Positions 26,574 to 36,200 of a DNA stretch of 64,000 bases are shown here, in pieces. A program made the translations under genes and the position numbers. Positions within the stretch are counted from its first letter, which is position 1. Each line of letters begins with the position of its first letter. The stretch comes from GCA-2737665 sp044344795 (lineage in GTDB: Bacteria > Bacteroidota > Bacteroidia > Palsa-965). Location of the stretch: assembly GCA_044344795.1 (NCBI GenBank), contig JBIJCF010000002.1, forward strand, positions 1 through 64,000, in the 5' to 3' direction. Under the pieces are notes generated by a model. The model was given only the letters and a program-made list of their open reading frames with translations, made no database searches and was not told the origin of the DNA.

Positions 26574-28511
26574 TCAGTTAGTCATAAATTCCCATGCGCT
26601 GCGGTAGCCGTTTATCTCCTCGGCGTAATCCAGAAACGACTTGTAGAACGAATGCGCACCCAGTGTCGCACTGTCGCCGATAACAATTAGTTTTCGTTTT
26701 GCACGAGTTAGGGCTACGTTCATTCTTCGAGTATCCGATAAAAATCCAATTTCATTCCTATCGTTACTTCGTGTCATGGAAATGCACATAATGTCACGCT
26801 CTTGTCCCTGGAATCCGTCTACAGTGCGGATGCTGAAATGATGTCGCGACTCGGAAACCCAACTTTGCTCGTGAAGTAATGTTTGTAATTTTTCGGTTTG
26901 TTGTTTGTACGGTGCTATGATACCAATGCGCAATGGTTCGTCGGGACGATGATCATATTGTTGCAGCACATTTCCTAAGTGCCTAATCAGTAAGCGCGCT
27001 TCTTCTTCATTTTCGTAACTCAGTGTTTCGGGATGTTGATGCTCTTCATAGCCGGTTCCTGCGGTGTCAATAAATTCGAGCGGACGAATCAACAAATCAT
27101 CAGCTTCGTCAAAGCTCAACAGATTATCTTTCACATCAACATAAGCCGAAAGTTCGTTGTTGTAAAACATGCGATTGCTGAAACCCATTATCTTTTCGTG
27201 CATGCGGTATTGCACGTTAAGCATCACTGCAACATTGGGGTGCGAGCGAATAACGCGTTCAAACAACGTGTATTTTAATCCGCCGTCTTCTGCACGTTTC
27301 GACTTAACAGTTGGAGGAAGTTGCAAATGATCTCCTGCAAAAACTACACGCTCACTTCTGATAATCGGGATCCACGTCATGGGTTCCAATGCTTGTGCAG
27401 CTTCATCAATAAAACAGGTTTTAAAGCGTAAGTCGCGCATGAGTCGGCCTGCAGCAACTACCGGCGTACACGCAATAACTTGTGCTTTTTCGAAACTATC
27501 CCACAAGATATAATCTTCTAACGCAGTCGCATCTTTCTGCAATTGCCGTGCTTCCTGATACAACAAGTGTCGCTGTTCACGTTCGGCATGACCAAAGTTG
27601 CGTTTGTACTTTTTCGCCATGCTAAAGAATTCTTCAGCACGTTTTCGAAACTGTTTTAATTCTTTAAAGGATTCGTGATTGGCCATGCGCGCATCCAGCG
27701 TGTTTTGCAACACTTCTTCTGAAACACGCGCCGGATTTCCCAAACGTAAAACGTTGATGCCTTGTTGGACTAGTTTTTCAGTAAGTAAATCGACGGCCAC
27801 ATTACTCGGACTGCAAACGAGTACTTGTTTTTCATGCATTAGTGTATGCATGATGGCGCGAATTAAGGTTGTAGTTTTTCCGGTTCCCGGAGGCCCATGA
27901 ATAACTGCAACATCTTGTGCAGCCGTAATAAGATTAACTGCATTTTGTTGTGAACGATTTAATCCGGACATGCCGGGAACTTCGGCTACACGACCAAACG
28001 AAGGAGCAGAGACGCCATAAAGGACATCGCGCAGCTGAGCCAATCTGCTGTTTTCTGCTACTGCGACTTTGCCTAAAGCAAATTTCATTTCCCGATATCC
28101 GGCTTCATCAAATAATAAATTGATACCGATTTTACCACGTTCTATCCAACCCGGAAGTTCATCAGTATTAAACGCAATGCGCATTTTGTTGCCATGCACA
28201 TGTTTAATGGTGCCTTGAATTTTCCACTGCTCACTATTATAGTCTCCGCTATTGGAAAAAATCTCGATTACTTTCCCGTTGGAAAATTGATGCAGTTCAT
28301 TTTGTCCTTGTGTGCGTTCAAACTCGGCGGTAACATAATCGCCAACACCAAATTCTTCAGAAGTTACATGAACCGGATACCAGGTTACGCCATTTTTTCT
28401 GCGTGCTGCAATGCTGTATCGTTCGAATTGCTCGAGGTATTGTCGTAAATCTTCTTCCCGCTCAATCTCCAATAATGACTGCAACTGCAGCAGTTGATCT
28501 TTTACCTTCAT
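26574..28511 (-). CDS. Superfamily 1 (Upf1/IGHMBP2-like) helicase
   Basis: The 645-residue protein has an N-terminal OB/SH3-like region (about 50-130) and a two-part SF1B helicase core. Walker A is GPPGTGKTT (residues 206-214), motif II is IDEAAQALEP (a DEAA box), motif III is GDHLQLPP, and motifs V and VI are VDGFQGQERD and VALTRAKRKL. This is the layout of IGHMBP2/SMUBP2-type proteins widespread in Bacteroidota; they unwind nucleic acids 5' to 3'. The start overlaps the end of an endonuclease/exonuclease-family gene by 4 bases (ATGA), so the two are translationally coupled and may act together. Physiological substrate unknown. Confidence 0.9.
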   Translation of the reverse strand: MKVKDQLLQLQSLLEIEREEDLRQYLEQFERYSIAARRKNGVTWYPVHVTSEEFGVGDYVTAEFERTQGQNELHQFSNGKVIEIFSNSGDYNSEQWKIQGTIKHVHGNKMRIAFNTDELPGWIERGKIGINLLFDEAGYREMKFALGKVAVAENSRLAQLRDVLYGVSAPSFGRVAEVPGMSGLNRSQQNAVNLITAAQDVAVIHGPPGTGKTTTLIRAIMHTLMHEKQVLVCSPSNVAVDLLTEKLVQQGINVLRLGNPARVSEEVLQNTLDARMANHESFKELKQFRKRAEEFFSMAKKYKRNFGHAEREQRHLLYQEARQLQKDATALEDYILWDSFEKAQVIACTPVVAAGRLMRDLRFKTCFIDEAAQALEPMTWIPIIRSERVVFAGDHLQLPPTVKSKRAEDGGLKYTLFERVIRSHPNVAVMLNVQYRMHEKIMGFSNRMFYNNELSAYVDVKDNLLSFDEADDLLIRPLEFIDTAGTGYEEHQHPETLSYENEEEARLLIRHLGNVLQQYDHRPDEPLRIGIIAPYKQQTEKLQTLLHEQSWVSESRHHFSIRTVDGFQGQERDIMCISMTRSNDRNEIGFLSDTRRMNVALTRAKRKLIVIGDSATLGAHSFYKSFLDYAEEINGYRSAWEFMTN

Positions 28512-29497
28512 TTTTTGCCTTTAACTGCAATGCGGTGAATGTCGATATAAACAGGCAAGTGATCACTGTATCCGCCAATGTAACGAGAGCCGGCCCACGT
28601 ACGTTTCGGTGATGGTCCGTCGCCTTTGTACACTTCTGCAAACAAGCGATCCTGCTTAAAAATGTATGCAGTTCCACATTTTAATGTTGTTCCTCCGTTA
28701 AGCGTTTGGCTCACCAGGATTTGATCCAATACTGATTTTTCCTTTTTGTAATAATGTGTTCCATCGCCCGAATTTTTAATGGAATCCATTTTATTCTGAA
28801 GCGACACCACTGTTTTGAGCGAAGCATCCGTTGGCTCATCGTTGAAATCACCTAATGCAATAATTCGAGATCCGGCATTAATGGCTTTAAGACTATCACA
28901 AAGGCGTTGTAGTGTTTTTGCCGCGAGTAATCTTTTCGGTCCGCTTTCTTGTTCTCCGCCGCGACGTGATGGCCAATGATTAACCATTACAAAAAGCGTA
29001 TCTGTTTTTCCAAGAATACCTCTTACCAAAAGTATATCGCGTGTCGGATACGCGGTGTCTGCCCATCCTGCAACCGGCACTGTATAAGATGTGAGCACGC
29101 GAAAATCTTTTTTCTTATAAATCAACGCCACATCAATGCCACGTTTATCGCGGGAGTTGTGATGCACAATTCCATACTTCTGTTTTTTCAATTTTGTTTT
29201 GGTGGTTAAATCTTCCAACACTTTTCTGTTTTCAACTTCAGCCATTCCTAATATTGAAGGTCCTTTTCCGGCATTCATGTCCAAAATAACATCAGCAAGG
29301 TTGTTCAGTTTGGTCACATACCGCGCGGAAGTCCACGCATTTTTCGCACCCGGCAAAAATTCTTCGTCATTAATCGCAGGATCATTAATAGTGTCGTACA
29401 GATTCTCCACATTCCAAAAAGCTATGCGGTAGTGTTGCGCCTGAAGCGGCGAAAGTTGCAATAAGACAAGTGCTAATAGGAAAAGAGGGAAACGCAT
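28508..29497 (-). CDS. Endonuclease/exonuclease/phosphatase (EEP) family secreted protein
   Basis: This 329-residue protein has a signal peptide (MRFPLFLLALVLLQLSPLQAQ) and an EEP fold: WNVENLYDT (about 29-37, with the metal-binding Asn/Glu), the catalytic VNHWPSRRGG, GDFNDEPTD and SDHLPVYIDI. The family includes nucleases and phospholipases; the sequence cannot decide. The signal peptide suggests action in the periplasm or outside. The 3' end overlaps the next gene, a helicase, by 4 bases. A secreted phosphodiesterase coupled to a cytoplasmic helicase is unusual, so the overlap may simply reflect compact gene packing. Confidence 0.85.
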   Translation of the reverse strand: MRFPLFLLALVLLQLSPLQAQHYRIAFWNVENLYDTINDPAINDEEFLPGAKNAWTSARYVTKLNNLADVILDMNAGKGPSILGMAEVENRKVLEDLTTKTKLKKQKYGIVHHNSRDKRGIDVALIYKKKDFRVLTSYTVPVAGWADTAYPTRDILLVRGILGKTDTLFVMVNHWPSRRGGEQESGPKRLLAAKTLQRLCDSLKAINAGSRIIALGDFNDEPTDASLKTVVSLQNKMDSIKNSGDGTHYYKKEKSVLDQILVSQTLNGGTTLKCGTAYIFKQDRLFAEVYKGDGPSPKRTWAGSRYIGGYSDHLPVYIDIHRIAVKGKK

Positions 29498-29605
29498 AAT
29501 CAGTTATTTAGCGACGAATATGTGGTTAATGTTGACGAATTAGTATTGGATTAATTTTCAGCACAGCCGTTGGAAAACCTGTTGACAAGATAACTACGTA
29601 ATTCC

Positions 29606-29635
29606 TTGGTAATGTGAAGTGTAGTGCTATATTTG
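29606..29635 (+). promoter_or_regulatory. Bacteroidota-type promoter
   Basis: TTG (29606-29608), exactly 19 bases, then TATATTTG (29628-29635) match the Bacteroidota TTG-N19-TAnnTTTG promoter. The start codon of the following gene is 16 bases after the -7 element. Confidence 0.65.
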
Positions 29636-29651
29636 GTTAATTGAACGTAAA

Positions 29652-30245
29652 ATGATGAAGCAAATATCTGCATTAATTTTAGCGTTTGTCCTGCAAGTTA
29701 CGGCAAATGCGCAAAGCAACTCCACTGATATTGCAATGACCGGCTTTAACGCTGTTCCAACAAATAATCATGTTGTGGTTTCATGGACGCCTGTTATGTC
29801 TGGAGTGATTTCTTACGAAGTAGAAAAATCTAAGAATGGATCGGAGTACGCTGTTGTAAGTAAAGTTGAGCCCGGTACAGTTGCTGTTGACTTTGTAGAA
29901 ACTGATTTTCAGCCGTATGAAGGAATGTCTTACTATCGTTTAAAGTGTACAACCGAAGAAGGATTTACCTATTATTCGAATACTGTTCCTGTTAAATACA
30001 CGAATGGTGTTGCGGTAAGTCCGGCGCCTCAAACCGTTAACAAGGTTGATCAAAATCCTGACAAGACAGCCATCGTCGTTGTACGTAATGCTGCCGGCGA
30101 AGAATATTACTCGAAGGTTGAAGTTCAGAATTCCGGAGATCCGTTGGAGGTTAAAGATTTGGAGCAACGTTTAACTTCGGGCACTTACATAATAGTAAGT
30201 TGTTCGGAACAGAGCTACTTCTGTAAGCAGATGCTGGTAAAATAA
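29652..30245 (+). CDS. Small secreted FN3-like protein
   Basis: The 197-residue protein has a signal peptide ending TANAQ and one fibronectin-III-like module (about 32-115) with the motifs NHVVVSWTPV and YEVEKSKNGSEYAVV, then a beta-rich C-terminal region (about 135-197) ending CKQMLVK that resembles a degenerate sorting-type domain (the strand GTYIIVSCSEQSYFC). Two cysteines near the end (Cys187 and Cys192, approximate) could form a disulfide. It is preceded by a clear promoter and followed by an intrinsic terminator, so it is transcribed alone. Function unknown. Confidence 0.7.
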   Translation: MMKQISALILAFVLQVTANAQSNSTDIAMTGFNAVPTNNHVVVSWTPVMSGVISYEVEKSKNGSEYAVVSKVEPGTVAVDFVETDFQPYEGMSYYRLKCTTEEGFTYYSNTVPVKYTNGVAVSPAPQTVNKVDQNPDKTAIVVVRNAAGEEYYSKVEVQNSGDPLEVKDLEQRLTSGTYIIVSCSEQSYFCKQMLVK

Positions 30246-30266
30246 ATAGCCGCGATTAAGATTTTC

Positions 30267-30293
30267 AGGCTCGTAGTTTTACGGGCCTTTTTT
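30267..30293 (+). terminator. Intrinsic terminator
   Basis: AGGCTCGTA (30267-30275) pairs with TACGGGCCT (30280-30288) with one G-T pair around a four-base loop, followed by a run of T. It lies 22 bases after the preceding stop. Confidence 0.8.
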
Positions 30294-30326
30294 ATTTTAG
30301 AAACACCAATTAATACGCTTCGTGTT

Positions 30327-30837
30327 ATGCGATATCGACTTATTTCCGCGCTATTATTCCTAATAGTCATTAATCTTAAGGCTCAACATCCCCGAAATTT
30401 TTCGGGCCGATGGTCCGGACAGTTGACGATTTTCGGTGCGCAGGGTAAGACAACAGCATTGTCCATGCAATTGAATGTGAGTAGTAAAGACAGTGCAGGC
30501 GTGTATTCATGGCAATTAGTTTATGGAGACAGTAGGAAAGATATCCGTGCTTATGAAATAGTTCCCGTTGATACACTCGTAGGTAAATGGAATGTGGATG
30601 AAAAGAATGGAATTGTTATCGCGGGAATATTCAGAGGAAATAATTTTATTACCTCGTTCGAAATTCAAGGCACACGAATTACTATTTTATTCTTTGCAAG
30701 AAGATGCGCTGGTTGTTGAAGTAATTGCAGGAACAAGCTCCGGAATAATGACGAGCGGTAAAGGCTCAGAGGATATTCCCACTGTAACAAGTTACGGTGT
30801 GAGTAGTTATCAAAGGGCGGTATTATCTCGGAAATGA
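30327..30837 (+). pseudogene. Small secreted protein interrupted by a frameshift
   Basis: The first frame (from ATG 30327) encodes a signal peptide (ALLFLIVINLKAQ), a beta-rich region starting NFSGRWSGQLTIFG, and then ends abruptly with FFARRCAGC at 30719. From about 30680 the plus-one frame continues with plausible beta-strand protein (LFYSLQEDALVVEVIAG... to AVLSRK at 30837). Joining the two near the T-rich run ATTTTATTCTTTG gives a continuous protein of about 170 residues, whereas either part alone is incomplete. This is a real frameshift or a sequencing error in a T run. The family is a lipocalin-like secreted domain that I do not name with certainty. Confidence 0.65.
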
Positions 30838-30905
30838 ATTATACACGTGACTAGGTTTTGTGTGCTCATATTGCCTAATTTGCCTGAACTAAAACCCGCT
30901 TCACC

Positions 30906-31526
30906 ATGACCTACATCAAAACCGATATTCCTCAGCCCGGAATTGTTGAATTGTTATTTTACAAATCATCTACAGGAAGTGCCTTGTCTAATCTTGCGCA
31001 TACCTTATTGTTAGGGCCGTCAACTTTAACTTCCGGTGAACGTGAACTTATTGCAGCTCACGTTTCACGATTGAACAACTGCGAGTTTTGTCATGAATCT
31101 CATGCTGCGGCAGCAACGACACATCTTGGTGACAATGGTAAAGCTATAGCTTGTTTGCGAGAAGACATTGAAACTATGCCGGTCAGTAATAAACTGAAAG
31201 CGCTTTTACATATCGCAACTCGTGTGCAACAAAGCGGCAGAAATGTTTCTCCGGATCTAATTGAAAATGCCCGCAAATTCGGAGCTTCCGACGAATGTAT
31301 TCATGATGCCATATTGGTTGCTGCCGCATTTTGCATGTACAATCGTTACGTAGATGGTATGAATACTATGTTGCCGGAAAGTAAGGACGAGTATATTGAC
31401 ATGGGCAAACGTATGAGTAAGGGTTATAAATATCCGCCGGCAATTATCCGTTGGTTTGTCAAGAATGTCATGCGAAAGAATCCTGTGAAACTAAAGCCAA
31501 GAAGCGAAAAGCCTTTCGCAGAATAA
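30906..31526 (+). CDS. AhpD-like/carboxymuconolactone decarboxylase-family protein
   Basis: The 206-residue protein has the AhpD-type redox motif CEFCHESH (Cys59, Cys62, His66) following a helix containing Glu46-Glu48, the pattern of peroxidase-related enzymes. The rest is all-alpha, with a C-terminal extension beyond the core (about 150-206) that is lysine-rich. The family acts as a thiol peroxidase or a reductase partner in the cytoplasm. It is flanked by a convergent outer-membrane gene 2 bases away and is probably monocistronic. Substrate not determinable. Confidence 0.85.
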   Translation: MTYIKTDIPQPGIVELLFYKSSTGSALSNLAHTLLLGPSTLTSGERELIAAHVSRLNNCEFCHESHAAAATTHLGDNGKAIACLREDIETMPVSNKLKALLHIATRVQQSGRNVSPDLIENARKFGASDECIHDAILVAAAFCMYNRYVDGMNTMLPESKDEYIDMGKRMSKGYKYPPAIIRWFVKNVMRKNPVKLKPRSEKPFAE

Positions 31527-31528
31527 AA

Positions 31529-33241
31529 TTAGAAATTGTAACCGGCATTAACCATTACAGTTAATTCTGACGTTGTTCGGGTAGCATTCGTAGCAGCAAG
31601 TCGATTAACGTAATTCGCACTGACGCTGAATGAAGGTGTTCCGTACTTTTTATTTTTCAGCTTGGGATTGATGGCGCACGTGAAGCGATGATTCATTAAG
31701 TGTGACTGCAGCTCATTCAATACAAGTGAACGATTGTACGTTGAGGCTAACGATATTCGCGTAATTTCCAATGTTTTCTGTGCTTGTAATCCCGGGCCAA
31801 GTTGCATCGTGGACACGAGATTATTCGCTGTTACTGACGCGTTACTCATTACACTAATGCTCCATTTTTGAGGCGCATTGGCAATAGTCCAGGAAATATT
31901 GGCATTAGCCATGTGTGTTCCGGGAAGTGCGACACCACTTTGCGGCTGACCTGTTTGTTGATACATCAAGGAACCGGAGATACTGTTTTTCCATGTTTTC
32001 TTTCCAAACGATTTTAGGATCATCAATTGTCCTTGTTGTGCAAGCTGATAAAAGTCCAGTGTATCGGCCGGTGTTGGAACCCAAAACGGATCTGTGATCG
32101 GACGTCGATTGGTGTATGCCGTGAAGTTTGAATACGATGCTGTTGCTGAAAATCCTTTCACTGTTTGAAAAGCCGCATTAACGGATCCTACCCAACGAAA
32201 CGAAGTAGCTGCTTGTAAGCCATCCAAATTGTTGCGCTGTCTTCCAACGTTGCTTTGTATGTTGAGTTTTCCTTTTAATAAGCGTACTGAAGGTTGAATC
32301 GTTATGTTTTGCAAATCATTATTAAAAAAGTACGCACCTAATGACTGATAATCGGGATCTACGTGTTCGTACTGTAATTTCAAGGAGAATACTTTATCCG
32401 CATATCCGAATGCAAATTTCCTTGCTTGCTTAAATGTGGTTGTGCTTCTGGTGGTCAACATCCATTTTTGCCAGCCTGTGAAGTCAGTGGTTTCCTCTTT
32501 CGAAAAAATATTTCGCGTTAATCCGCTCATCGCAGCATCGATGTCCAACTGAAATTTCTTAAAGAACTTAATAGTGGACTGTATAGATGCTGCTGTGTTC
32601 TCCATAGGGGCTAGAAAGGACGCAGCAGGGAAGATCAGAAGCGATGTCGCATCATCGTACGCATGAAAGTAGGTTGCGGATAAACTCACTTGTTCACTTC
32701 TGAATCCGATTTTTCCTGCTAATCCCATTCTTTGGAAAGATGCCGACTCGTTCGCCAATGATGATGAATCGAATGCCACAGATTTTTTCAAACGTCCGTA
32801 CATCGCGGCAAACTCCATATTTTTCGGAGTCAGTTCAATTGCTCCTCCGGCGAAAACATGACCGGCCAATGTAAATGGTGAATAGTTTACCGAAGTAATC
32901 CCAAAATGTCCTTTGGCCCACTTGTATGTGGGATGTACGCTTTGCATATTGAAAGGCTGCGTATAACTCGCTTGATTATTAGTGTACGAGAAGGTGAATG
33001 GCAAACTCAGATCCAAAATATTCACGGCAACATTTCCATTAAAGTACCAGGCAAATGGATATCTACGCGCATCGAATCCTTGCGCATCGTAAAAAATGGA
33101 ATTCAGTTGTAGCCCACCACCAATAGTTACCATGTCTTTCTTGCCGATCTTCTCCAGATTTTGAGCAAATCCGTTTAACGTAGATAGTAACGCTGTTAAC
33201 GTCAGGCATAGGCACAATTTATGTAAGCAACGCTTCATCAT
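31529..33241 (-). CDS. Outer membrane beta-barrel protein of unknown function
   Basis: The 570-residue protein has a signal peptide (LCLCLTLTALLSTLNGFAQ) followed by a regular pattern of amphipathic beta strands with aromatic girdles (FSYTNNQASYTQ, FKQARKFAFGYADKVFSLKLQYEHVD) and a terminal Phe (NAGYNF), the signature of an outer-membrane barrel of about 20 or more strands. I see no TonB box or plug domain. Its start overlaps the end of the 1130-residue T9SS protein gene by 4 bases (ATGA), so the two are made together and this barrel may serve as its anchor or partner. Confidence 0.75.
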   Translation of the reverse strand: MMKRCLHKLCLCLTLTALLSTLNGFAQNLEKIGKKDMVTIGGGLQLNSIFYDAQGFDARRYPFAWYFNGNVAVNILDLSLPFTFSYTNNQASYTQPFNMQSVHPTYKWAKGHFGITSVNYSPFTLAGHVFAGGAIELTPKNMEFAAMYGRLKKSVAFDSSSLANESASFQRMGLAGKIGFRSEQVSLSATYFHAYDDATSLLIFPAASFLAPMENTAASIQSTIKFFKKFQLDIDAAMSGLTRNIFSKEETTDFTGWQKWMLTTRSTTTFKQARKFAFGYADKVFSLKLQYEHVDPDYQSLGAYFFNNDLQNITIQPSVRLLKGKLNIQSNVGRQRNNLDGLQAATSFRWVGSVNAAFQTVKGFSATASYSNFTAYTNRRPITDPFWVPTPADTLDFYQLAQQGQLMILKSFGKKTWKNSISGSLMYQQTGQPQSGVALPGTHMANANISWTIANAPQKWSISVMSNASVTANNLVSTMQLGPGLQAQKTLEITRISLASTYNRSLVLNELQSHLMNHRFTCAINPKLKNKKYGTPSFSVSANYVNRLAATNATRTTSELTVMVNAGYNF

Positions 33242-36200
33242 TGTGTCACGACAATAATGAGTTCTGCAGCATCAAATTCTGCGATAACACGAACTACATA
33301 TGAACCGGGAATGGGATTCGGAATAGCCACAGGGCCGCTCCAGGTATCAGTTTCAGCCACAGGAATTCTAATACGTTCATTACCGGAAGCATCGTGCACT
33401 GTAATTACGAAATGTTGTTTGGCATGAAGGGAAACGCTCAGGTTAAATTGACCATTATTCGGATTGGGATATACAATCATCGTATCAATTCCCAAATTGT
33501 TCCAATAATCGGCATACGTGGAATCAATCGCGCCAAAGCAAACTGATTTAGTAAGTGTTAATTCGCAAGTGCCATACCAGATGTGCATCGTGGCATTGAA
33601 GCAGCCGGTGTCTTGTGCAATAATGTAAGGTGCATTCGGTGTTCCTCCCACTATGGAAAAGGTATTCGGGAAGTCCCATGAAACCGAATCAGGACGCGGA
33701 TTCGAGATGTCTACAAATACCAATGTGTCATTTAATTGTGCTTGTGTTGACACGATGAAGTTGGCTGCAGGAAGTAAACTGTTCGAATCAATGTCAGCTT
33801 GCAATGTATGAGTACAGCCTAACGAATCGCGCACGATAAATGAATACGATCCGAATGGCAATCCTGAAAAGATACCGTTGTTCTGCCAGGTTAATCCGTT
33901 ATCAATTGATATTTCGTATGGTGGAACACTTCCATACGGATAGACTTGTATCTCGCCGCCTGCACTGTTCGGGTCGCACGGTTGGAAAGATAATGTAGAA
34001 TCACTAATCGGCGAAGCCGGTGTAACCAGCACAGAATCTGTTCCGATGCAACCTGCATTATCCGTAACAACAGTTGTAAAGTATAAGGTGTCATTTGGAT
34101 AAACAGTTACAGGACTTCCATTACCTCCGTTATTGTTCCATGTAATTTGAAACGGTGGTGTTCCGCCAATCGGTGCGGATTGCAGCACTGCACCGGACGC
34201 ATGACAGATTACGGTGTCGTTGGATGTCGTCAATAAGAGTTGGGGTAAATAGGTGACGAATACGGAATCCGTTCGTGAACATCCGTTCAAGGAATCAGTA
34301 ACCAGAACGTAATGCCATCCGGTATCTGCGGTTGTTATTTGAAAGCCGAAGTAGGTTCCTGATGGTGTGGTCCAATTACAAGTTGCAGACTGCGTAAGCG
34401 AAGCAAATTGAAGCGTAACACTATCGCTACTGCAAGTGATTGTCGGATTGGATGTAATAGGATTGAGATGCGGCGGTGTGAACCAAGGTTCAATAATGGC
34501 GAAGTTGGAATTGTTTACACATCCGTTAATCATATTCGTCACAATGAGCTGGTATGCACCTACAGTGTTTACGTTAGCAGGATTTCCCAAATTAGTTTGT
34601 GCGGTGTCTTGCCAGAATAGCGTTGTTCCTGTTGTTGCGGAAGAGCCGGTTAATAATGTATTCGGCTGTGCGCAGGTAAGCGTGTCGTTACTTACAGTGA
34701 AAGTCGCAGATGGAAGTACACGATTTTCATCAACGAATAGTGTATCGAATGCCGAGCATCCGTTTCTGCGAGAGGTTATTTGCAATAAATAATTATCACT
34801 AATAACAGCATATACAGGATTGGTGAACGACGACAATGAAGGACTCGTCCATGAGATAGAGTCATTCGGATATAGTCCTGACGCATCAAGTACCACTGTA
34901 TCTACAATACACGTTAAATCAGGAATGGAGGTCCAAGTCTGAATTACGGGAGGTATCGTATCTGCTATAATTGCGGCGCTGTCTGTATTCTTACAACCAT
35001 TGGGCGCTGTTACCAGCAGTATGTACGTTCCCGTAATGCCTGATGTTATCGTATCTGCGCCGGAACTTGCAGGTCCTGACCAACTGTACGTTACACCCGG
35101 CGTTAAACTACTTCCGCGCAAGGTTGCCGTTGGCTGGTTGCACGTTGTAGAATCTGATACGCCCGCATCTGCATCCGGTTTGGGTAATACGGTTATAGTG
35201 TAGGATCGAGCAGATAAAGACACAATACCGCATCCGGAAACTCCACGTACTTGCACAGCAAATGTTCCCGTTGTAGAATTAGGAACTGCAATTTCAACTG
35301 ACGGTCCATTCGGTATTAACGTAGCTGCATTGCTTGGAATACAAATCCAGTTGTAAGAGTAATAAGAAGCAGAAGGTGCGATTTGCAGAAATCCGGTATC
35401 TCCCTGACAGATCGTGTTTGTGGGGAAAATAAAATTATTCGGCTGTTGTTGAGGACGCAGGCAATAACTGAACAAACGAACAGATGTGCTGGAAGTATTA
35501 ATGTTGCCATGTTGTGTAAAGCGTTCGGCCTCGAACAAATATCCGTTCATTACCATCAAACCATTGTTGATATACGAGTTCATCGCGGTTTGATTGCTGT
35601 TGTATATTTTAATCGTTTGTAAAGCTGCGCCACGAAAAAAACATTTATATAATCGATGACCCGGATTTAATCTGGAATTGCCATCAAACGTAGCCAATAA
35701 CAAAGTGTCCCGATGCAACTCAATTTCCACTCGAATATTGGGCATCTCGAATGGAACGTTCAACGAAAAAGCAACATGACGTTTATAATAGTTGATCGTA
35801 TTCACAACGACAAAATTCTCCGCTGTTTGCTGATTGGTGGACATGTAAAAGGAACCGACAACATACGCAGTGTCACCACGTACTACAAAGTCTGTGAAAT
35901 AATGATCCGGCAACGGATCGGTTTGTATGATGATTTGTGAACTTCCACTTGTTGTGTTGATTTTGTAGATGCGTGATTGAGGTAGCGTAGTGGACGCAGT
36001 TCGCGCGAAAATTTGATTCGTGCCGGGAAGTAGTTGCCGAATCACTCCGTTAACTGCGGACGTTAATGTGGTTACAGATCCTGCAAATGTTAGTTGCGCG
36101 AGATTACTTCGTGCCGTAGATTGAATAGTTGTAAATCGTCCTCCTGCATACAAGAAGTTGTTATGAATGAGCAGGGAGAATATCGTGTCGTTAGCGGAGC

